Source: an uncultured Dokdonia sp. | Lineage (GTDB): Bacteria > Bacteroidota > Bacteroidia > Flavobacteriales > Flavobacteriaceae | Reading direction: 5' to 3' | DNA length: 64,000 nucleotides | Assembly (NCBI RefSeq): GCF_947492815.1 | Contig: NZ_CANLOB010000007.1 | Location: 124,001-188,000 of the forward strand | Shown here: positions 24,643 to 37,000 of the stretch, piece after piece | How the letters are laid out: each line of letters opens with the position of its first letter | How positions within the stretch are numbered: the first letter of the stretch is position 1 | Notes under the pieces: model-generated | What the model was told of the DNA's origin: nothing | The model's input: the letters and a program-made list of their open reading frames with translations, nothing else | Database searches by the model: none | Translations under genes and position numbers: made by a program

Positions 24643-25431
24643 ATGAGAGTATTCGTGTTTTTCTTCTTAGTGTGTTTTCAAAGTATTACTTTAGGACAGT
24701 CATATACTGTTGCCAAACTAAAAGAAGTCCCTTTACAATGTGACTCCTTTATTGGCGTCGATAATTTTCAAAACCTCTATTATACTTCTAAAAGTACCTT
24801 ATTTAAAAAAAGTGATACCGATATTATTGAATATGCAGCACTCAATCTAGGAGAGATTACTAGTGTAGATATTATCAATCCTCTTAAACTAACTGTTTTT
24901 TATAAGGATTCTAATACTGTTGTTATTCTTGATAATACATTAGCTGAGATTAGACGTATAAATTTTAGTACCATAGACAATTTCAGAAACATTAGTCATG
25001 CTACAAATGCAGGTGATAGACGTCTATGGATTTTTAATACGGATATACAACGATTAGAATTGTTTGACTATAATCAAAACAACATTATTATAGAATTTCC
25101 TCCTACTTCCTTACCAGCAATAGAGCTTATTAGTAATTTTAATGTGTGTTGGGTTAAAACACAAGACGCTATAGATTCATATACGGTATACGGAAGTTTG
25201 ATTCATTCACTTTCTACTAATGATAACATGCATACAATTACCTCTTATAATGATGATATTTTTGCTATCATAGAGGATACACTCATATATACACAGAAAA
25301 ATGGATCAGAATTCTCAAATATTGAAATTCCAGAAATTAAAGTAAAACAGTTTTCGATCAAGGATGAAATCCTTTATATTTACGATGGTCAAATTTTGAC
25401 CTCTTACAGACTCAATCTATCAAAAGAATAA
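24643..25431 (+). CDS. secreted protein of unknown function, possible beta-propeller
   Basis: 262 residues from the ATG at 24643, giving the signal peptide 'VFVFFFLVCFQSITLGQS'. A TTG-start extension upstream overlaps the probable -10 (GTACTTTG) and is rejected. The mature part is a string of short beta strands with repeated 'D-N-x-x-x-x-I' and 'Y-x-x-x-x-x-L-F' patterns ('GVDNFQNLYYTSKSTLFKK', 'DDIFAIIEDTLIYTQ'), as in NHL/propeller-like proteins. I cannot name a family. Its stop is four bases before the deoxynucleoside kinase, a co-transcribed pairing common in Flavobacteriaceae. Confidence 0.75.
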   Translation: MRVFVFFFLVCFQSITLGQSYTVAKLKEVPLQCDSFIGVDNFQNLYYTSKSTLFKKSDTDIIEYAALNLGEITSVDIINPLKLTVFYKDSNTVVILDNTLAEIRRINFSTIDNFRNISHATNAGDRRLWIFNTDIQRLELFDYNQNNIIIEFPPTSLPAIELISNFNVCWVKTQDAIDSYTVYGSLIHSLSTNDNMHTITSYNDDIFAIIEDTLIYTQKNGSEFSNIEIPEIKVKQFSIKDEILYIYDGQILTSYRLNLSKE

Positions 25432-25435
25432 TCTA

Positions 25436-26050
25436 ATGCACATTGCAATCGCCGGTAATATAGGAGCAGGAAAAACAACGCTCACAAAACTTCTTGCTAA
25501 ACATTATAAATGGACTCCGCAATTTGAGGATGTGGTAGATAATCCCTACCTAGATGACTTTTACAACGCTATGGAGCGTTGGTCTTTTAATCTACAGATA
25601 TACTTTTTAAACAGTCGTTTTCGCCAGTTATTGGAAATACGTAATAGTAAAAAAAGTATCATACAGGATCGTACTATTTATGAAGATGCTTTTATTTTTG
25701 CACCCAACTTACATGCGATGGGCCTTTTGACTAATCGTGATTTTAATAATTACCGCTCTCTTTTTGATTTGATGGAAAGTGTTGTAGACGCTCCTGATTT
25801 AATGATTTATTTGCGTAGTTCTATTCCTAATTTGGTATCTCAAATTCATAAACGAGGACGTGATTATGAAAACTCTATTAGCATTGACTATTTAAGTAGA
25901 CTTAATGAACGTTATGAGGCTTGGATACATGATTACACAAAAGGAAAACTTCTTATTATAGATGTAGACAATATTAACTTTGTAGATAATCCAGAAGACT
26001 TAGGTGAAATTATCAATAAAATTGATGCACAGCTACACGGATTGTTTTAA
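25436..26050 (+). CDS. deoxynucleoside kinase
   Basis: 204 residues of the dNK/dGK family. P-loop 'GNIGAGKTT' at residues 7-15, catalytic 'DRTIYED' (the family DRS/DRT-x-x-E motif) near 79-85, and lid 'IHKRGRDYE' near 140-148. It phosphorylates deoxynucleosides with ATP for nucleotide salvage; the exact base preference (dA/dG/dC) cannot be read. It starts four bases after the previous gene and is probably translated from the same mRNA. Confidence 0.92.
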   Translation: MHIAIAGNIGAGKTTLTKLLAKHYKWTPQFEDVVDNPYLDDFYNAMERWSFNLQIYFLNSRFRQLLEIRNSKKSIIQDRTIYEDAFIFAPNLHAMGLLTNRDFNNYRSLFDLMESVVDAPDLMIYLRSSIPNLVSQIHKRGRDYENSISIDYLSRLNERYEAWIHDYTKGKLLIIDVDNINFVDNPEDLGEIINKIDAQLHGLF

Positions 26051-26205
26051 AATTTTCAGCGTAACAAATTTTATGATATTTTAAAACATATCATCTCGAA
26101 ACACATCTTTATACCTGATTATGAGACATTCATACACTTGAATTTTCAGTTATATATATTTCATTACTTTCGTCACATATTTTTAAATCCTAAAAACTAC
26201 GTGTA

Positions 26206-26799
26206 ATGAAAATTATGAAACCAATTTTTATGCTATTATTCGCTATTATTATGATTTCTTGTAGCGATGATGACAGTACTGACACTACCGATCCTATGGG
26301 TGAAGAGTCTCCCGGAAACATGGATCAACCTTCTGATGAGATGAATGATGATTCTTCTAGTATTATTGATATGTGGGAAGTCACTTCTATTAATGCTACT
26401 GGAACTTCAACTGTTGAAATTTCAGGACAAACCATACAAACTGATTTTGTTGGAGAAGGGATTGATCTTAACTACACTGTTAACTTTACTGAACAACCAA
26501 ACGAAGTTACTTCGGATGGAGATTACAATATTGAATTAACCACTACTGTTGCAGGTCAATCTATCACAGAAACTATTCCTGGTATTTTATTTATTGATTC
26601 AGGAAATTGGGTGATCGATGGAGATCAAATCACTATTACTTCTAGTGATAATGATATGTTAGAAAGTACTGGTACTATTACAACGCTAAATGAAACAAGT
26701 CTTGTGATAGAAATTACAGATACAGAATTTGTAATTGAACAACAAGGTATTGAAACTACCGCAACAGTTAGCGCAGCTGTAAGTCTCGAAAGACTATAA
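26206..26799 (+). CDS. lipocalin-like lipoprotein
   Basis: 197 residues with lipobox C19 ('AIIMISCSDDD') and an acidic, Ser/Thr/Met-rich linker ('DDSTDTTDPMGEESP'). From 55 on it reads as a beta-barrel of the lipocalin-like/DUF type: 'IIDMWEVTSINATGT', then strands ending 'ITDTEFVIEQQGIETTA'. Surface lipoproteins of this shape are common in Bacteroidota and rarely have an assigned role. The Asp run after the lipid cysteine may be a surface-export signal, an inference from the SLES motif known in the phylum. Followed by a strong terminator. Confidence 0.8.
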   Translation: MKIMKPIFMLLFAIIMISCSDDDSTDTTDPMGEESPGNMDQPSDEMNDDSSSIIDMWEVTSINATGTSTVEISGQTIQTDFVGEGIDLNYTVNFTEQPNEVTSDGDYNIELTTTVAGQSITETIPGILFIDSGNWVIDGDQITITSSDNDMLESTGTITTLNETSLVIEITDTEFVIEQQGIETTATVSAAVSLERL

Positions 26800-26811
26800 T
26801 TCAACTTATAT

Positions 26812-26846
26812 AAACAAAAAAGCGAGCTAAATAGCTCGCTTTTTTG
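26812..26846 (+). terminator. intrinsic terminator
   Basis: Nine-pair stem AGCGAGCTA / TAGCTCGCT flanked by A and T runs, so it may work in both directions. Confidence 0.92.
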
Positions 26847-26954
26847 TTTATATATAGTTACAAGCTAGAATATAATAAATACATCTTATCTTAAGATGGG
26901 TAACAAAAGTCTTTTTTCTTGAACAGCTTGATTATTAACATATATATAGCTAAC

Positions 26955-27626
26955 ATGAAAAAACAACTTTTAAATTTAAAATGGATTATTGCAGTTACAG
27001 CAATACTCGTATCTATCTCTTGTCAAACCGAAGATGAAGATATCTTTACCAGTTCAGATATTTTAAATCATAATACTACAAAAGAGGCATCTTCTCAAAT
27101 TACTACCAAGCCTAATTCTGATATAACGAGAAGACCTGGTTGTAATCCAAGTTTTGACGGTGCAAACAACCTTACCACTTGCGATTTTATAAATTATATC
27201 ACTCCGATAGCAACAACTACTATTTGGACTATTGGTGACAACGGACCTGGGTATATAGATTATGAATTGGAACAAAACTTCCTACCAAGTTGTGAGTTTA
27301 GTTACACCTGTATCCGCCCTTGTGGTCCTCCTGTAGAAAACACTTTTGGAGAAGTCTTTTTTATAGAAAGCCCTGCTTTTAATTTAGATACTTTTGAGTA
27401 TGATTATTATGAATACTTATCAAGTGACGCTATTACTCCAGAAAAAGCAAATGAACTTAAAGATCATTTTGCCTGTAAAATAAGAGAATACCAACAAACA
27501 AATTATCCAGATTGGATTGTCTCAGAAGTAAACTTTTTTGGAGATGCATTACTATGCAATACATTTGGCATTAGTAATCGTTATTTAAAAGCATCTTTCA
27601 AACTCACAAAACATCAGTGTAATTAA
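26955..27626 (+). CDS. lipoprotein of unknown function, Cys-rich
   Basis: 223 residues from the ATG at 26955, which gives a lipoprotein signal with C23 ('AVTAILVSISCQTED'). An upstream start at 26919 would bury the signal and is rejected. The body has several cysteines spaced as if disulfide-bonded ('RRPGCNP', 'LTTCDF', 'SCEFSYTCIRPCGPP', 'HFACKI', 'LLCNTF', 'KHQCN'). No family recognised. It lies alone between two terminators. Confidence 0.72.
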   Translation: MKKQLLNLKWIIAVTAILVSISCQTEDEDIFTSSDILNHNTTKEASSQITTKPNSDITRRPGCNPSFDGANNLTTCDFINYITPIATTTIWTIGDNGPGYIDYELEQNFLPSCEFSYTCIRPCGPPVENTFGEVFFIESPAFNLDTFEYDYYEYLSSDAITPEKANELKDHFACKIREYQQTNYPDWIVSEVNFFGDALLCNTFGISNRYLKASFKLTKHQCN

Positions 27627-27638
27627 AAATAAACAAAA

Positions 27639-27668
27639 AATCCAGCGAAGTTAGCTTCGCTGGATTTA
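27639..27668. terminator. intrinsic terminator between convergent genes
   Basis: Ten-pair stem TCCAGCGAAG / CTTCGCTGGA with A-rich 5' and T-rich 3' sides; serves the lipoprotein gene and possibly the convergent pyrophosphatase gene. Confidence 0.9.
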
Positions 27669-27721
27669 GTAAATTATCTATAAGCAGTCAACCTATTTTT
27701 AGGGTGACTCAAAAACAGATT

Positions 27722-30157
27722 TTACTTCCCTGTTTTTACTTTAATCGTAACATTTTCTTTAGAAGATTCTACAGAAGCTTTTACTTCTTCAACAGTACCT
27801 TCATATACTTTTTCTTCAGAAGTTGTTTTTCCATCTTTAGTCACTGTTGCAATAAATGTAGCTTTTGCCTGTCCATTATCATCAGCATTCATGTTAACTT
27901 CTACTTTCTTTTGTACTTCCTTATCAGAAGTTGTATTTGCTACGACTTCAATTTCTTGAATTTCAGTTAAGGCAACACCATCTTCGGTATGTCCTCCCAA
28001 AATTGGAGCAATTACTAATCCTATTAAACACGTAAGCTTGATAAGAATATTCATAGATGGCCCAGAGGTATCTTTAAATGGATCTCCTACAGTATCTCCA
28101 GTAACTGCTGCTTTATGCGCATCAGATCCTTTGTATGTCATCTCTCCATTAATCTCTACACCTGCTTCAAAAGATTTCTTAGCATTATCCCAAGCACCTC
28201 CTGCGTTATTCTGGAAAATTGCCCAAAGAACTCCACTTACAGTAACTCCAGCCATATAACCTCCTAACATCTCAGCAATCGCTAAATTATCCATTCCAAA
28301 AAGTAAGGGCACAAAAGCAATCACTAATGGGAAACCTATTGTCAATAATCCAGGTAACATCATTTGCTTTAAAGAAGCTTGTGTAGAAATAGCTACACAC
28401 TTATCATATTCTGGTTTTCCAGTACCTTCCATAATTCCAGGAATTTCTTTAAACTGGCGACGTACTTCCTGTACCATCTCCATAGCCGCTTTTCCTACAG
28501 CATTCATTGCTAAAGCAGAGAATACTACTGGTACCATACCTCCTACAAAAAGCATTGCAAGTACGGGTGCTTTAAATATATTAATTCCGTCTATTCCTGT
28601 AAAGGTTACATAGGCAGCAAATAAGGCTAGAGACGTTAAGGCTGCAGAAGCAATCGCAAATCCTTTTCCTGTTGCTGCTGTTGTATTTCCTACAGAATCT
28701 AAAATATCTGTACGCTCACGTACAATAGGCTCTTGCTCACTCATCTCTGCAATTCCACCAGCATTATCAGATATTGGTCCGAAAGCATCAATAGCTAACT
28801 GCATTGCAGTTGTTGCCATCATTGCAGAAGCAGCTAGTGCTACCCCATAAAAACCTGCAAATGCATAAGATGCCCAAATAGCACCTGCAAATAATAATAC
28901 TGAAGGGAATGTTGAAATCATCCCTGTTGCCAAACCTGCAATAATGTTTGTTCCTGCTCCTGTACTAGATTGTTGTACTATTTTAAGAATAGGACTCTTC
29001 CCTAATCCTGTATAATATTCTGTCACCGAAGAAATAACAGCCCCAACAACTAAGCCTACAAGTGTTGCATAAAATACACGCATTGCAGAAATTTCTTGTA
29101 AACCTTCTCCAAAGAATTCCATTTTCATGGTCTCAGGAAGCATCCAAGTACATAACCCAAAACACGCTAATGCTACTAAAATAATAGAGGTCCAGTTTCC
29201 TTTATTAAGAGCTCCCATTACTTGTGCTTCTTTTGCCTCATTACTATTTATTTTTACCAGCATGGTTCCTATAATAGAAATGATAATACCTACTCCTGCA
29301 ATTGCCATAGGTAATAAGATAGGTCCTATTCCTCCAAAGGCGTCAGAAATACTACCTCCCATATCTTTAATTACATAGTTACCAAGAACCATTGCTGCAA
29401 GTACTGTTGCTACATAAGATCCAAATAAATCAGCTCCCATACCTGCTACATCTCCTACATTATCTCCTACGTTATCAGCAATCGTAGCTGGATTACGAGG
29501 ATCATCTTCTGGAATACCTGCTTCTACTTTCCCTACAAGATCGGCTCCTACATCGGCAGCTTTTGTATAAATACCACCACCTACACGTGCAAAAAGTGCG
29601 ATAGATTCAGCTCCTAAAGAAAAACCAGCCAAGGTTTCTAATACAATTGTCATCTTATCTGTAGAGACCCATTCGCCCCCCATAAAGTAATTATAAAAGA
29701 TAATAAAGAAAGCTGTGAGTCCTAAAACTGCTAGTCCTGCAACACCAAGTCCCATTACAGTTCCTCCTCCAAAAGAGATTTTAAGTGCATTAGGCAAACT
29801 TGTACGCGCTGCTTGTGTCGTTCTTACATTGGTTTTTGTAGCAATTTTCATTCCTACATTTCCTGCATATGCAGAAAAGATAGCACCAAAAATAAAGGCT
29901 ACTATTATAAGCCAATGTGTTGTAGGCACCACAAAAGAAACAATTGCCAATAAAACACTTACAATAACCACAAAAATGGCAAGTAATCTATACTCAGCAC
30001 TTAAGAAAGCTAAAGCCCCTTCATAAATGTAATCCGAAATTTCTTTCATCTTACCATCTCCCGCATCTTGTTTCATTACCCAAGAGCGCTTTACTCCCAT
30101 ATAAATTAGCCCTAATACTGCCATTGCAATAGGCATATAAATCATCATTGATTCCAT
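27722..30157 (-). CDS. hppA: membrane-bound ion-translocating pyrophosphatase
   Basis: 811 residues, about 16 membrane helices. Substrate-site motifs: '[20 protein letters not shown]', '[21 protein letters not shown]' and, near the C-terminus, '[15 protein letters not shown]'. The segment '[13 protein letters not shown]' has Ala where potassium-independent enzymes carry Lys, so it should be the potassium-dependent type; sodium pumping is likely for a marine bacterium but not proven by eye. After the last helix about 85 residues of soluble Lys/Glu/Val-rich tail ('[19 protein letters not shown]') extend beyond the usual end. The soluble pyrophosphatase gene is next to it upstream. Confidence 0.95.
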   Translation of the reverse strand: MESMMIYMPIAMAVLGLIYMGVKRSWVMKQDAGDGKMKEISDYIYEGALAFLSAEYRLLAIFVVIVSVLLAIVSFVVPTTHWLIIVAFIFGAIFSAYAGNVGMKIATKTNVRTTQAARTSLPNALKISFGGGTVMGLGVAGLAVLGLTAFFIIFYNYFMGGEWVSTDKMTIVLETLAGFSLGAESIALFARVGGGIYTKAADVGADLVGKVEAGIPEDDPRNPATIADNVGDNVGDVAGMGADLFGSYVATVLAAMVLGNYVIKDMGGSISDAFGGIGPILLPMAIAGVGIIISIIGTMLVKINSNEAKEAQVMGALNKGNWTSIILVALACFGLCTWMLPETMKMEFFGEGLQEISAMRVFYATLVGLVVGAVISSVTEYYTGLGKSPILKIVQQSSTGAGTNIIAGLATGMISTFPSVLLFAGAIWASYAFAGFYGVALAASAMMATTAMQLAIDAFGPISDNAGGIAEMSEQEPIVRERTDILDSVGNTTAATGKGFAIASAALTSLALFAAYVTFTGIDGINIFKAPVLAMLFVGGMVPVVFSALAMNAVGKAAMEMVQEVRRQFKEIPGIMEGTGKPEYDKCVAISTQASLKQMMLPGLLTIGFPLVIAFVPLLFGMDNLAIAEMLGGYMAGVTVSGVLWAIFQNNAGGAWDNAKKSFEAGVEINGEMTYKGSDAHKAAVTGDTVGDPFKDTSGPSMNILIKLTCLIGLVIAPILGGHTEDGVALTEIQEIEVVANTTSDKEVQKKVEVNMNADDNGQAKATFIATVTKDGKTTSEEKVYEGTVEEVKASVESSKENVTIKVKTGK

Positions 30158-30220
30158 ATAATATATTTTTGGTTTAATTATTTTTTAAGCGTCGCTAATG
30201 TAGGAAAATCAGAGCGAACA

Positions 30221-30250
30221 AAAAAAGCCTCAATCCAAAGGATTGTGGCT
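30221..30250 (-). terminator. intrinsic terminator of ppa
   Basis: On the minus strand AGCCACAATCC and GATTGAGGCT pair with one bulge/mismatch and are followed by TTTTTTTG. Confidence 0.85.
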
Positions 30251-30278
30251 AAAGGCTAATTCTTTTAAAAAGTGTAAT

Positions 30279-30806
30279 CTAGTAGATACTTACTTCACTG
30301 CGTGGCACGTCACTTTCTTGGTAACGTTCTATACATTTTGCAACAATTTCTTTTGCTTCTTGTACATCACCCCATCCACCTACATCTACTTTTTTCTCTT
30401 CAAGATCTTTATATACTTGGAAAAAATGCTCAATCTCCTTTATTAAATGTGGATTTAATTCAGAAAGGTCATTTACTCTACTAGCTATTGGATCACTTAC
30501 AGGTACACATATTACTTTTTCATCTGGTCCTTTTTCATCGGCCATGTGAAAAACACCTATAGGCTTCACTTCAATTACACATCCTGGAAACGTAGGTTCT
30601 GTTACCAATACTAGCACATCTAGAGGATCTCCATCTAGTGCTAATGTTTCAGGTACAAATCCATAATCTGCAGGATACATCATTGATGAAAAGATCATAC
30701 GATCATATCGTATTTTCTTTAATTCAAAATCATACTCATACTTATTACGACTTCCTTTTGGGATCTCGATAAGTACATCAAACGTTTTTATTTTATCTGC
30801 TGTCAT
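30279..30806 (-). CDS. ppa: soluble inorganic pyrophosphatase (family I)
   Basis: 175 residues. The family signature 'DGDPLDVLVL' supplies metal ligands D58, D60 and D63; 'PKGSRNKYEYDFEL' and 'YPADYGFVPET' are the other active-site blocks. It hydrolyses pyrophosphate in the cytoplasm. It lies directly upstream of the ion-pumping pyrophosphatase but is separated from it by its own terminator, so the two are probably independently expressed. Confidence 0.96.
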   Translation of the reverse strand: MTADKIKTFDVLIEIPKGSRNKYEYDFELKKIRYDRMIFSSMMYPADYGFVPETLALDGDPLDVLVLVTEPTFPGCVIEVKPIGVFHMADEKGPDEKVICVPVSDPIASRVNDLSELNPHLIKEIEHFFQVYKDLEEKKVDVGGWGDVQEAKEIVAKCIERYQESDVPRSEVSIY

Positions 30807-30924
30807 ACTCTAATTTCATTCGATTTTTGTTTTCACAAAAACCATACTTAATTGACACTAAGGTCATTTGCTTTTATACGCTTTAACGCTTCGCTCTCCT
30901 TGTAGTCGTGAATCTCACAAGTTC

Positions 30925-30938
30925 GCTTTCGCGAAAGC
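30925..30938. repeat. 14-bp palindrome, copy 8
   Basis: Perfect copy in the 281-base gap between ppa and the alpha-2-macroglobulin gene; followed by GTACCCAGAAA as at 24586. The degenerate TACGCTTTAACGCTTCGC at about 30874 looks like a decayed neighbour. No gene is visible in this gap. Confidence 0.95.
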
Positions 30939-31087
30939 GTACCCAGAAATTTAACGAACACAATTAAGCAACTGAAAACCAATTGTTTAAATACTTAAAA
31001 AGCATGTGTTCTTCGTTTTCGGGGTGCAAAAATACACTGAAACAACGATATAGCCAAGGAATGGCATGTTAAGTTTATGTTAGATGA

Positions 31088-34000
31088 TCACTCTACAGTA
31101 ATCTTCTTTCCAGATGTGTTTCCTGAAAATTCAGGCGCATACATACTTTGTATCGTACTCACACCGTTTGAAAACACTCCTTTATTATTAACTCTTAACT
31201 CATACTCTAATACATAGGTACCCATAGGCAAGTTGTCAAAAAAGAAATGTGTTGCAGCATCTCGTGTACTTTGATAGTAAGAAAGTCCATCTTGGTACTT
31301 ATGCCTTGATATGACATCTATAGGTTCTAGCCCACTTGCCCTCATATCTTTAAGATGTACAAATTCCATAGTACTTTTTACGTTAACCGTTAATCGCACT
31401 TTAATAGTTTGTCCTAATTGTAATGGCGTTTTATTAGTGATTTCTTGTAATGGCTTGGTAGGATTGCTTTTATCTACTAGAAACAACGCTTTAGACATAT
31501 TTAAAACGGCACCTTCAGTTTTCTCAATTTTATCCAGGTCTTCAAAGTATTGCCAATACATACCTCCATAACCTACTGTTGTTCCTTGATTCTTGATAGT
31601 TGCTTTACCCAAAGATGTTGTTACGTCATCACTATTCCAAACTGCTTTCACATATCCTGTTCCTTGTTCTCTTGGTGCTTCATCCATTCGTTTTTGAAGT
31701 TCTGAAGTTTGCATTTCAATTTGAGTCGTATCATCTAGCGATGTAAAGGAATTACCCGTCATTAAAAGAGCATATGTTGCCGCAGCGGTTGCCTTGGTTG
31801 TTTTCCAATCACTAGTACGTTTTTGTTGCAGTAACCATATCTTAAGCTCTTCTACAGTCTCTTGATCTTTTAACACCTCATCGAAGGCTTCTATAAGTAA
31901 TGCCTGTGTTTCTATAGGAGCTTCATACCAATACCATCCAGAACGATTATCTTTCCAATACATCCCATTTATTTCAGATTGCACAGCAGATTCTTTAAGA
32001 CCAGTAAGTATCTTTTTTGACATTGCTACATTACCAAGTCTATAATTGACTAAAGCTAATAGTGCTTTTTCATAGATAGATTTAGACAACCAAGTATCAT
32101 TATAGATTTGTAATGATCTATTTGTTATTTCTTGAACTCTTACTGGCAAAGGATATTCTTTTACAAAATAGGATCTAGCATATAAGAAATGTAAATGATC
32201 TCTACGGCTATAAAACAACGTTGTATCCTTATTGTGTTTTATAAAACGTGCTAATGCATCTTCCTCCTCTATGTCTAAATAATCAATAGCTTTTTCAATC
32301 ATTAAGGGGGCATTTACACCTACTTCTAATTTTTGCAAATGTCCCATCCCAGACACGATATGTCTTGTGATATATGGATTACTTTTCCCTCCTGAAAACC
32401 AAGGGAATCCACCATCGTCGTTTTGTTTTTCTTTTAATTTGGCCAGTGTATTTTCTTGCGCTATTGTATTTTTTTGAATATCAAATAATAATCCTAAGCG
32501 CTTTTTCTGCTCAGTTTCAGAACGCATATCTCGTAGCCATGGAGTTTCAGCGATAAGAATAGATTTTAACTCCTCATTTTTTTCTAAAGCACTTTTCAAT
32601 TCACCATCACCTCTCCATGAATCAAACACCTTTTTAATTTCAGGATTGCTATTCAAAACTTTCGCCGAAAGGCTATTGGCATACATTCTAGAAAATGTCT
32701 GTTCTGAACATTCATGTGGAAACTCCATCATATAAGGTAATGCTTGCAAAGCATACCAAGAAGGGTTGGAAGTGTATTCCAACGCAAATTTTTGGTGTTT
32801 TAGCGTCTTTGAGGTTGTTTGCATCAAATGATTCATGGTCACTTCTCGTTCTTCTCCTGCTCTCACAAGAAAAGGAACAGATTCTGTAATCATCATTCTA
32901 TTAGATAAAACGGGGAGTATATTTTCTTCTCCATCAGAAAAAGAACCTGCTTTTGCAACCATACGGTACATTACTGCTTGAACTCCTGCAGGAATATCTA
33001 ATCTCCAAAATACATTTGTATTACCGTAGGGTGTAATGGTCATTTTCTGAGATGCTTTTGTATTATTGAGTGCTACATCAATAGGCTGCATAGTAAGTGC
33101 ATCAAAAAGCTGTAATTGCACAGCACCATACATCTCTTTACTTGTAAGATTTGCAATTTTTGCACTTAATTCTACGGTGTCTCCTTCTCTTAAAAAACGA
33201 GGTGCATTAGGGACTAAACTTACATCTTTCTGAGTAACTACTTCTTTTTCTAGATTCCCAGTAATGATGTCTTTAGAGTGCGCAAGCAACCTAAAACGCC
33301 ATTGTGATAATAATTGAGGGGCATCAAATGTAAATTTAACCTCTCCTCTACGATTTGTAGTGAGATGCGGATAGAAAAATGCAGTTTCGTTAAGGTTTTT
33401 ACGAATTTTAACGCCCTTGAAATCAAACACATCTAGATCTGCATCTGATCTTGAATTATAAAGTAATGCTTTATCAGAATTAAAATTAAATGCTACAGTA
33501 TCTGTTAGTGTTAATGCATTCCCATCTGCATTAAAAGCATAATCTGCATCATCTGCAACTACAGAAAGTTCATTTAACACTTCAACACTTACTTCTTCAG
33601 ATTCCACTTCACTTACAGCGTACCCTAGTGCTTTTTTCTCTCTTTTTATTCCCTGCGCAGTGATTACAATACCATTTGCAGTAATATCTACCTCAAGCGT
33701 CATATACATTACATCTCCTGTTACTTTATATTCTTGGGTTATATATCCTACATTAGATATCACTAAAACATCAGATGATTTTGCTTTTATAGAAAACTCC
33801 CCATAAGCATCTGTCTGAGTATGCATACCAGTACCTTTGACTGTAATTTCTGCTCTTGACAAACGATTTCCATTTTTATCTAACACGACACCTTTTAGAT
33901 TCCCAAGGCGACTATTAGTGACCTTAGTTTCTTGTTTTTGAAGTATTCGTTTCTCCCTAAGGTAATTATTGTATAAATACTCATACCTCTGAAGATATAA

Positions 34001-37000
34001 TCCATAGAAGTTTATTCTATCAAATCTGCTATTAAAAACAAACTTTCGCCCTTGCTTATGTCTGAATCTAAAAACACTCACAAAACCCCTATGATCATTC
34101 TCTAAGGACGGTATCCTATTATTAATATAGGATCTAATACCAAAGTTGTGATTCCAATAGCTTTTTGCATAGGTGTCTAGTGATTTGTCATACATAGATG
34201 CTAGAATTTCTGCCTGAACTTTTTCGTCTTTGGAATTTCTAATTTTAAAACTCCATTTTTCTTTAGCATCTGGATAGAGTTTACTTCTAAATGTTTGTGT
34301 TTCTATTTGAAGGACATCTTTAGGAATAGATATATCTACCGGAATGTCTTCATGAAAAAATCGACCAAATCTTGCATATTTTAAACGAATTGTAACTGAT
34401 TTTTCAAAAGAAGCATCTAATTTTATTTTAATAGTCTCTTTACCATCCAGTTGAATTACATCCTTATAAAATCTAGTTTTCTTGTGAAAGCCATCTACAA
34501 AAACAGAAAGATCTTTTAATGACGTTTTAAGTGCTAATGAAATAAAGCCATCTTTTTGAGGATTCTCATTCAAGAGCTCATAACTAAACAATTGATTTTT
34601 GGGAAGATATTGCTGTTTAGGCTGGTGTAGCTTAAATTGTTTTTCTGTAACCAGACGAGTCCCCTTTTTACTTATCGCCGTATGTTCTATAATATATGTT
34701 CCTGCTTCCCATAAATCATTTGCTAAGATTTCTTTTGTATACTGAGATTGATCATTAAAAACACCTTCATATACTAAAGCGCCTTTTGACTTTGGAATAC
34801 TATCTTGATCATATAATTCATTTGGAAATGCTTCCTGAAAATCTTCTCTAGAGATTTGTTGAAATTCTGGAGTTTCCCAAAGTCTATCAAAAAGAATTTT
34901 ATTGGGTGTTTTTAATTTAAATATCTTAATTGTATTATCACAAGCAACTTGGGTATCATTAAGGTTTTTATTTTCAACCTCAATAGAAAAGGCCTCCCCT
35001 CCTTTTACTTCTTCAGGAGCAGTGAGTGTAGTCAATAAATTCTTATCACTTATTTTAAGTGTTTTTAGTGCAGTACGCGTCTCTCCATTAAGGTCTGTAA
35101 TTTCAACATTAACTGAAAACTCAAAAATAGTAGCTGGGGATATTCCTTCATAATTTGCAAGATATTTGACCTCAAAATTTCCATCGGCATCTGTTTTAAA
35201 AGTACCATTATCTAGTTGACGACCTATTTCTCTATTCGCTCGGTAATACCAATAACGATACACTTGTTTTCTAGTCACTGTATACGTTCCGTCTGCTTCT
35301 GTAATATTGGATCCTAAAAAAGCTTTTGCATTTCCAGTAATGGTAATCGTATCATTAGGCTTGTATGCCTTTGAAATAGTATCAAAAGTAATTTCAAAGG
35401 TAGGACGTTTATATGCTTCTACTTTAAAATAGGTATATCCATTATTATGTCCTGAAATATCCTTCCAAAATCCAGTATTATTGTTTCCTTTTTTTACATA
35501 TATCCTAAATTGACCTGTAAGCACATCCTTTGGAATCATAAAATCTCCAGAGAAAGATCCATATTCATTAGTGATAAATTCCTTTTCTAATAATACATCA
35601 CCATTACTGCTTTCTATATATAATCGTACTTCCTCCTGAGATACAATAGTAGATTTTTTACCTTCCTTTTGTAATAAGATTCCTTTAAAAAATAGCGTTT
35701 GCCCTGGTCTATAAATACCTCTATCTAAAAATACCTCAACCTTAGACCTCTTTCCGATATTACTATCACCGCCATAAAAAGGATATATTCGATTCCTAAA
35801 TCGTAACGTATCTTTATTATATATAGCTGTAAAAGTGACATTACTATTACGATAGTTGTTTTCTTTATTTTTATTTTTTTCTATTACATACTCTCCAGAA
35901 GCATCAGTTACTCCAGAAGTATTATACACATCTGAACCTCCTTCTGAAGATACTCTCACCTTTTCTAAAGGTACCCCAGATGCTTTATCATAAAATTGAA
36001 AAACTTTCTTCCATTCATAATTTGTTACTGTATATCCTATTTGCGTAACTTCTGTAAATCCAAAAGCGTAACTTTTTGTAGAAATTAGCTGCTCATTATC
36101 TACATAAAAAAGATATTTCCCATGTGGCAATTTAGGTAGAAGCACCTCTGTAGAATGCTGATTCAGATCTTTAGATTTTGGCAAAATATACGTAAGTGAA
36201 TCTACAATAGCATTTTGATTTTTTTCACCACTTATAATATCCCAAAATTCTGAGTCTATAGTATAAGCATTATGCACGTTATAGGATGTAGGAGCTTTAA
36301 TAATTTTTACACATAGTGTATCTACATTTCTATAGCTAACAAACATTCTATTTGCCTTACCAGGTAATGTTTCTGCTTGTACCTTTATAAAAAGTTCTGC
36401 TTGATGAATCTCTTTAAGTACATGTGTTGCGCGTATAGAAGCCTCAGAATTAGGATATTTTTCAAGAAGTAGTGTACATATATCTTTTGCTTTGAGGTAA
36501 TAGTTTTCTTCTTTATTTTCAAGGCCACGTGCTAAATTTACATAATGACTCGCTAGTTCTACTTGTAATACCCCATGAATAAAATGCTTTTTATGCTTTC
36601 GCGAAAGCGCACTCAACCCCTTTTCATATAACGAATCTTTCGCACTATTTGTAGCATATTGCTTTGCAAACTGTAACCGTCTTAATTGTGCGTAAACATA
36701 TGCTGTAGGATCTTCATCTAGCGCGTGTAGCTCCTCTATTTCTTGCATAAGTCTCACCGCATTATAACTGGAAGCGAGCGTGTCTTCAGTTTCAAACTTT
36801 AAATGCCTAAACGCTTCAGACGTATTAAAAAAAGAAGGATGTTTTATTTCAAATAAAACAGCAGGTCTATCTATTCCGTATAATGGATTTTTATAAAAAT
36901 TTAGCGCTTCTTGAGCTATAAGGTCATACAATGTGGGTTTGTAATGCCTATTTAGTAATCCTTCCAAAAGCAAGGGTTCTACTTCAGAAATTGGAATTTT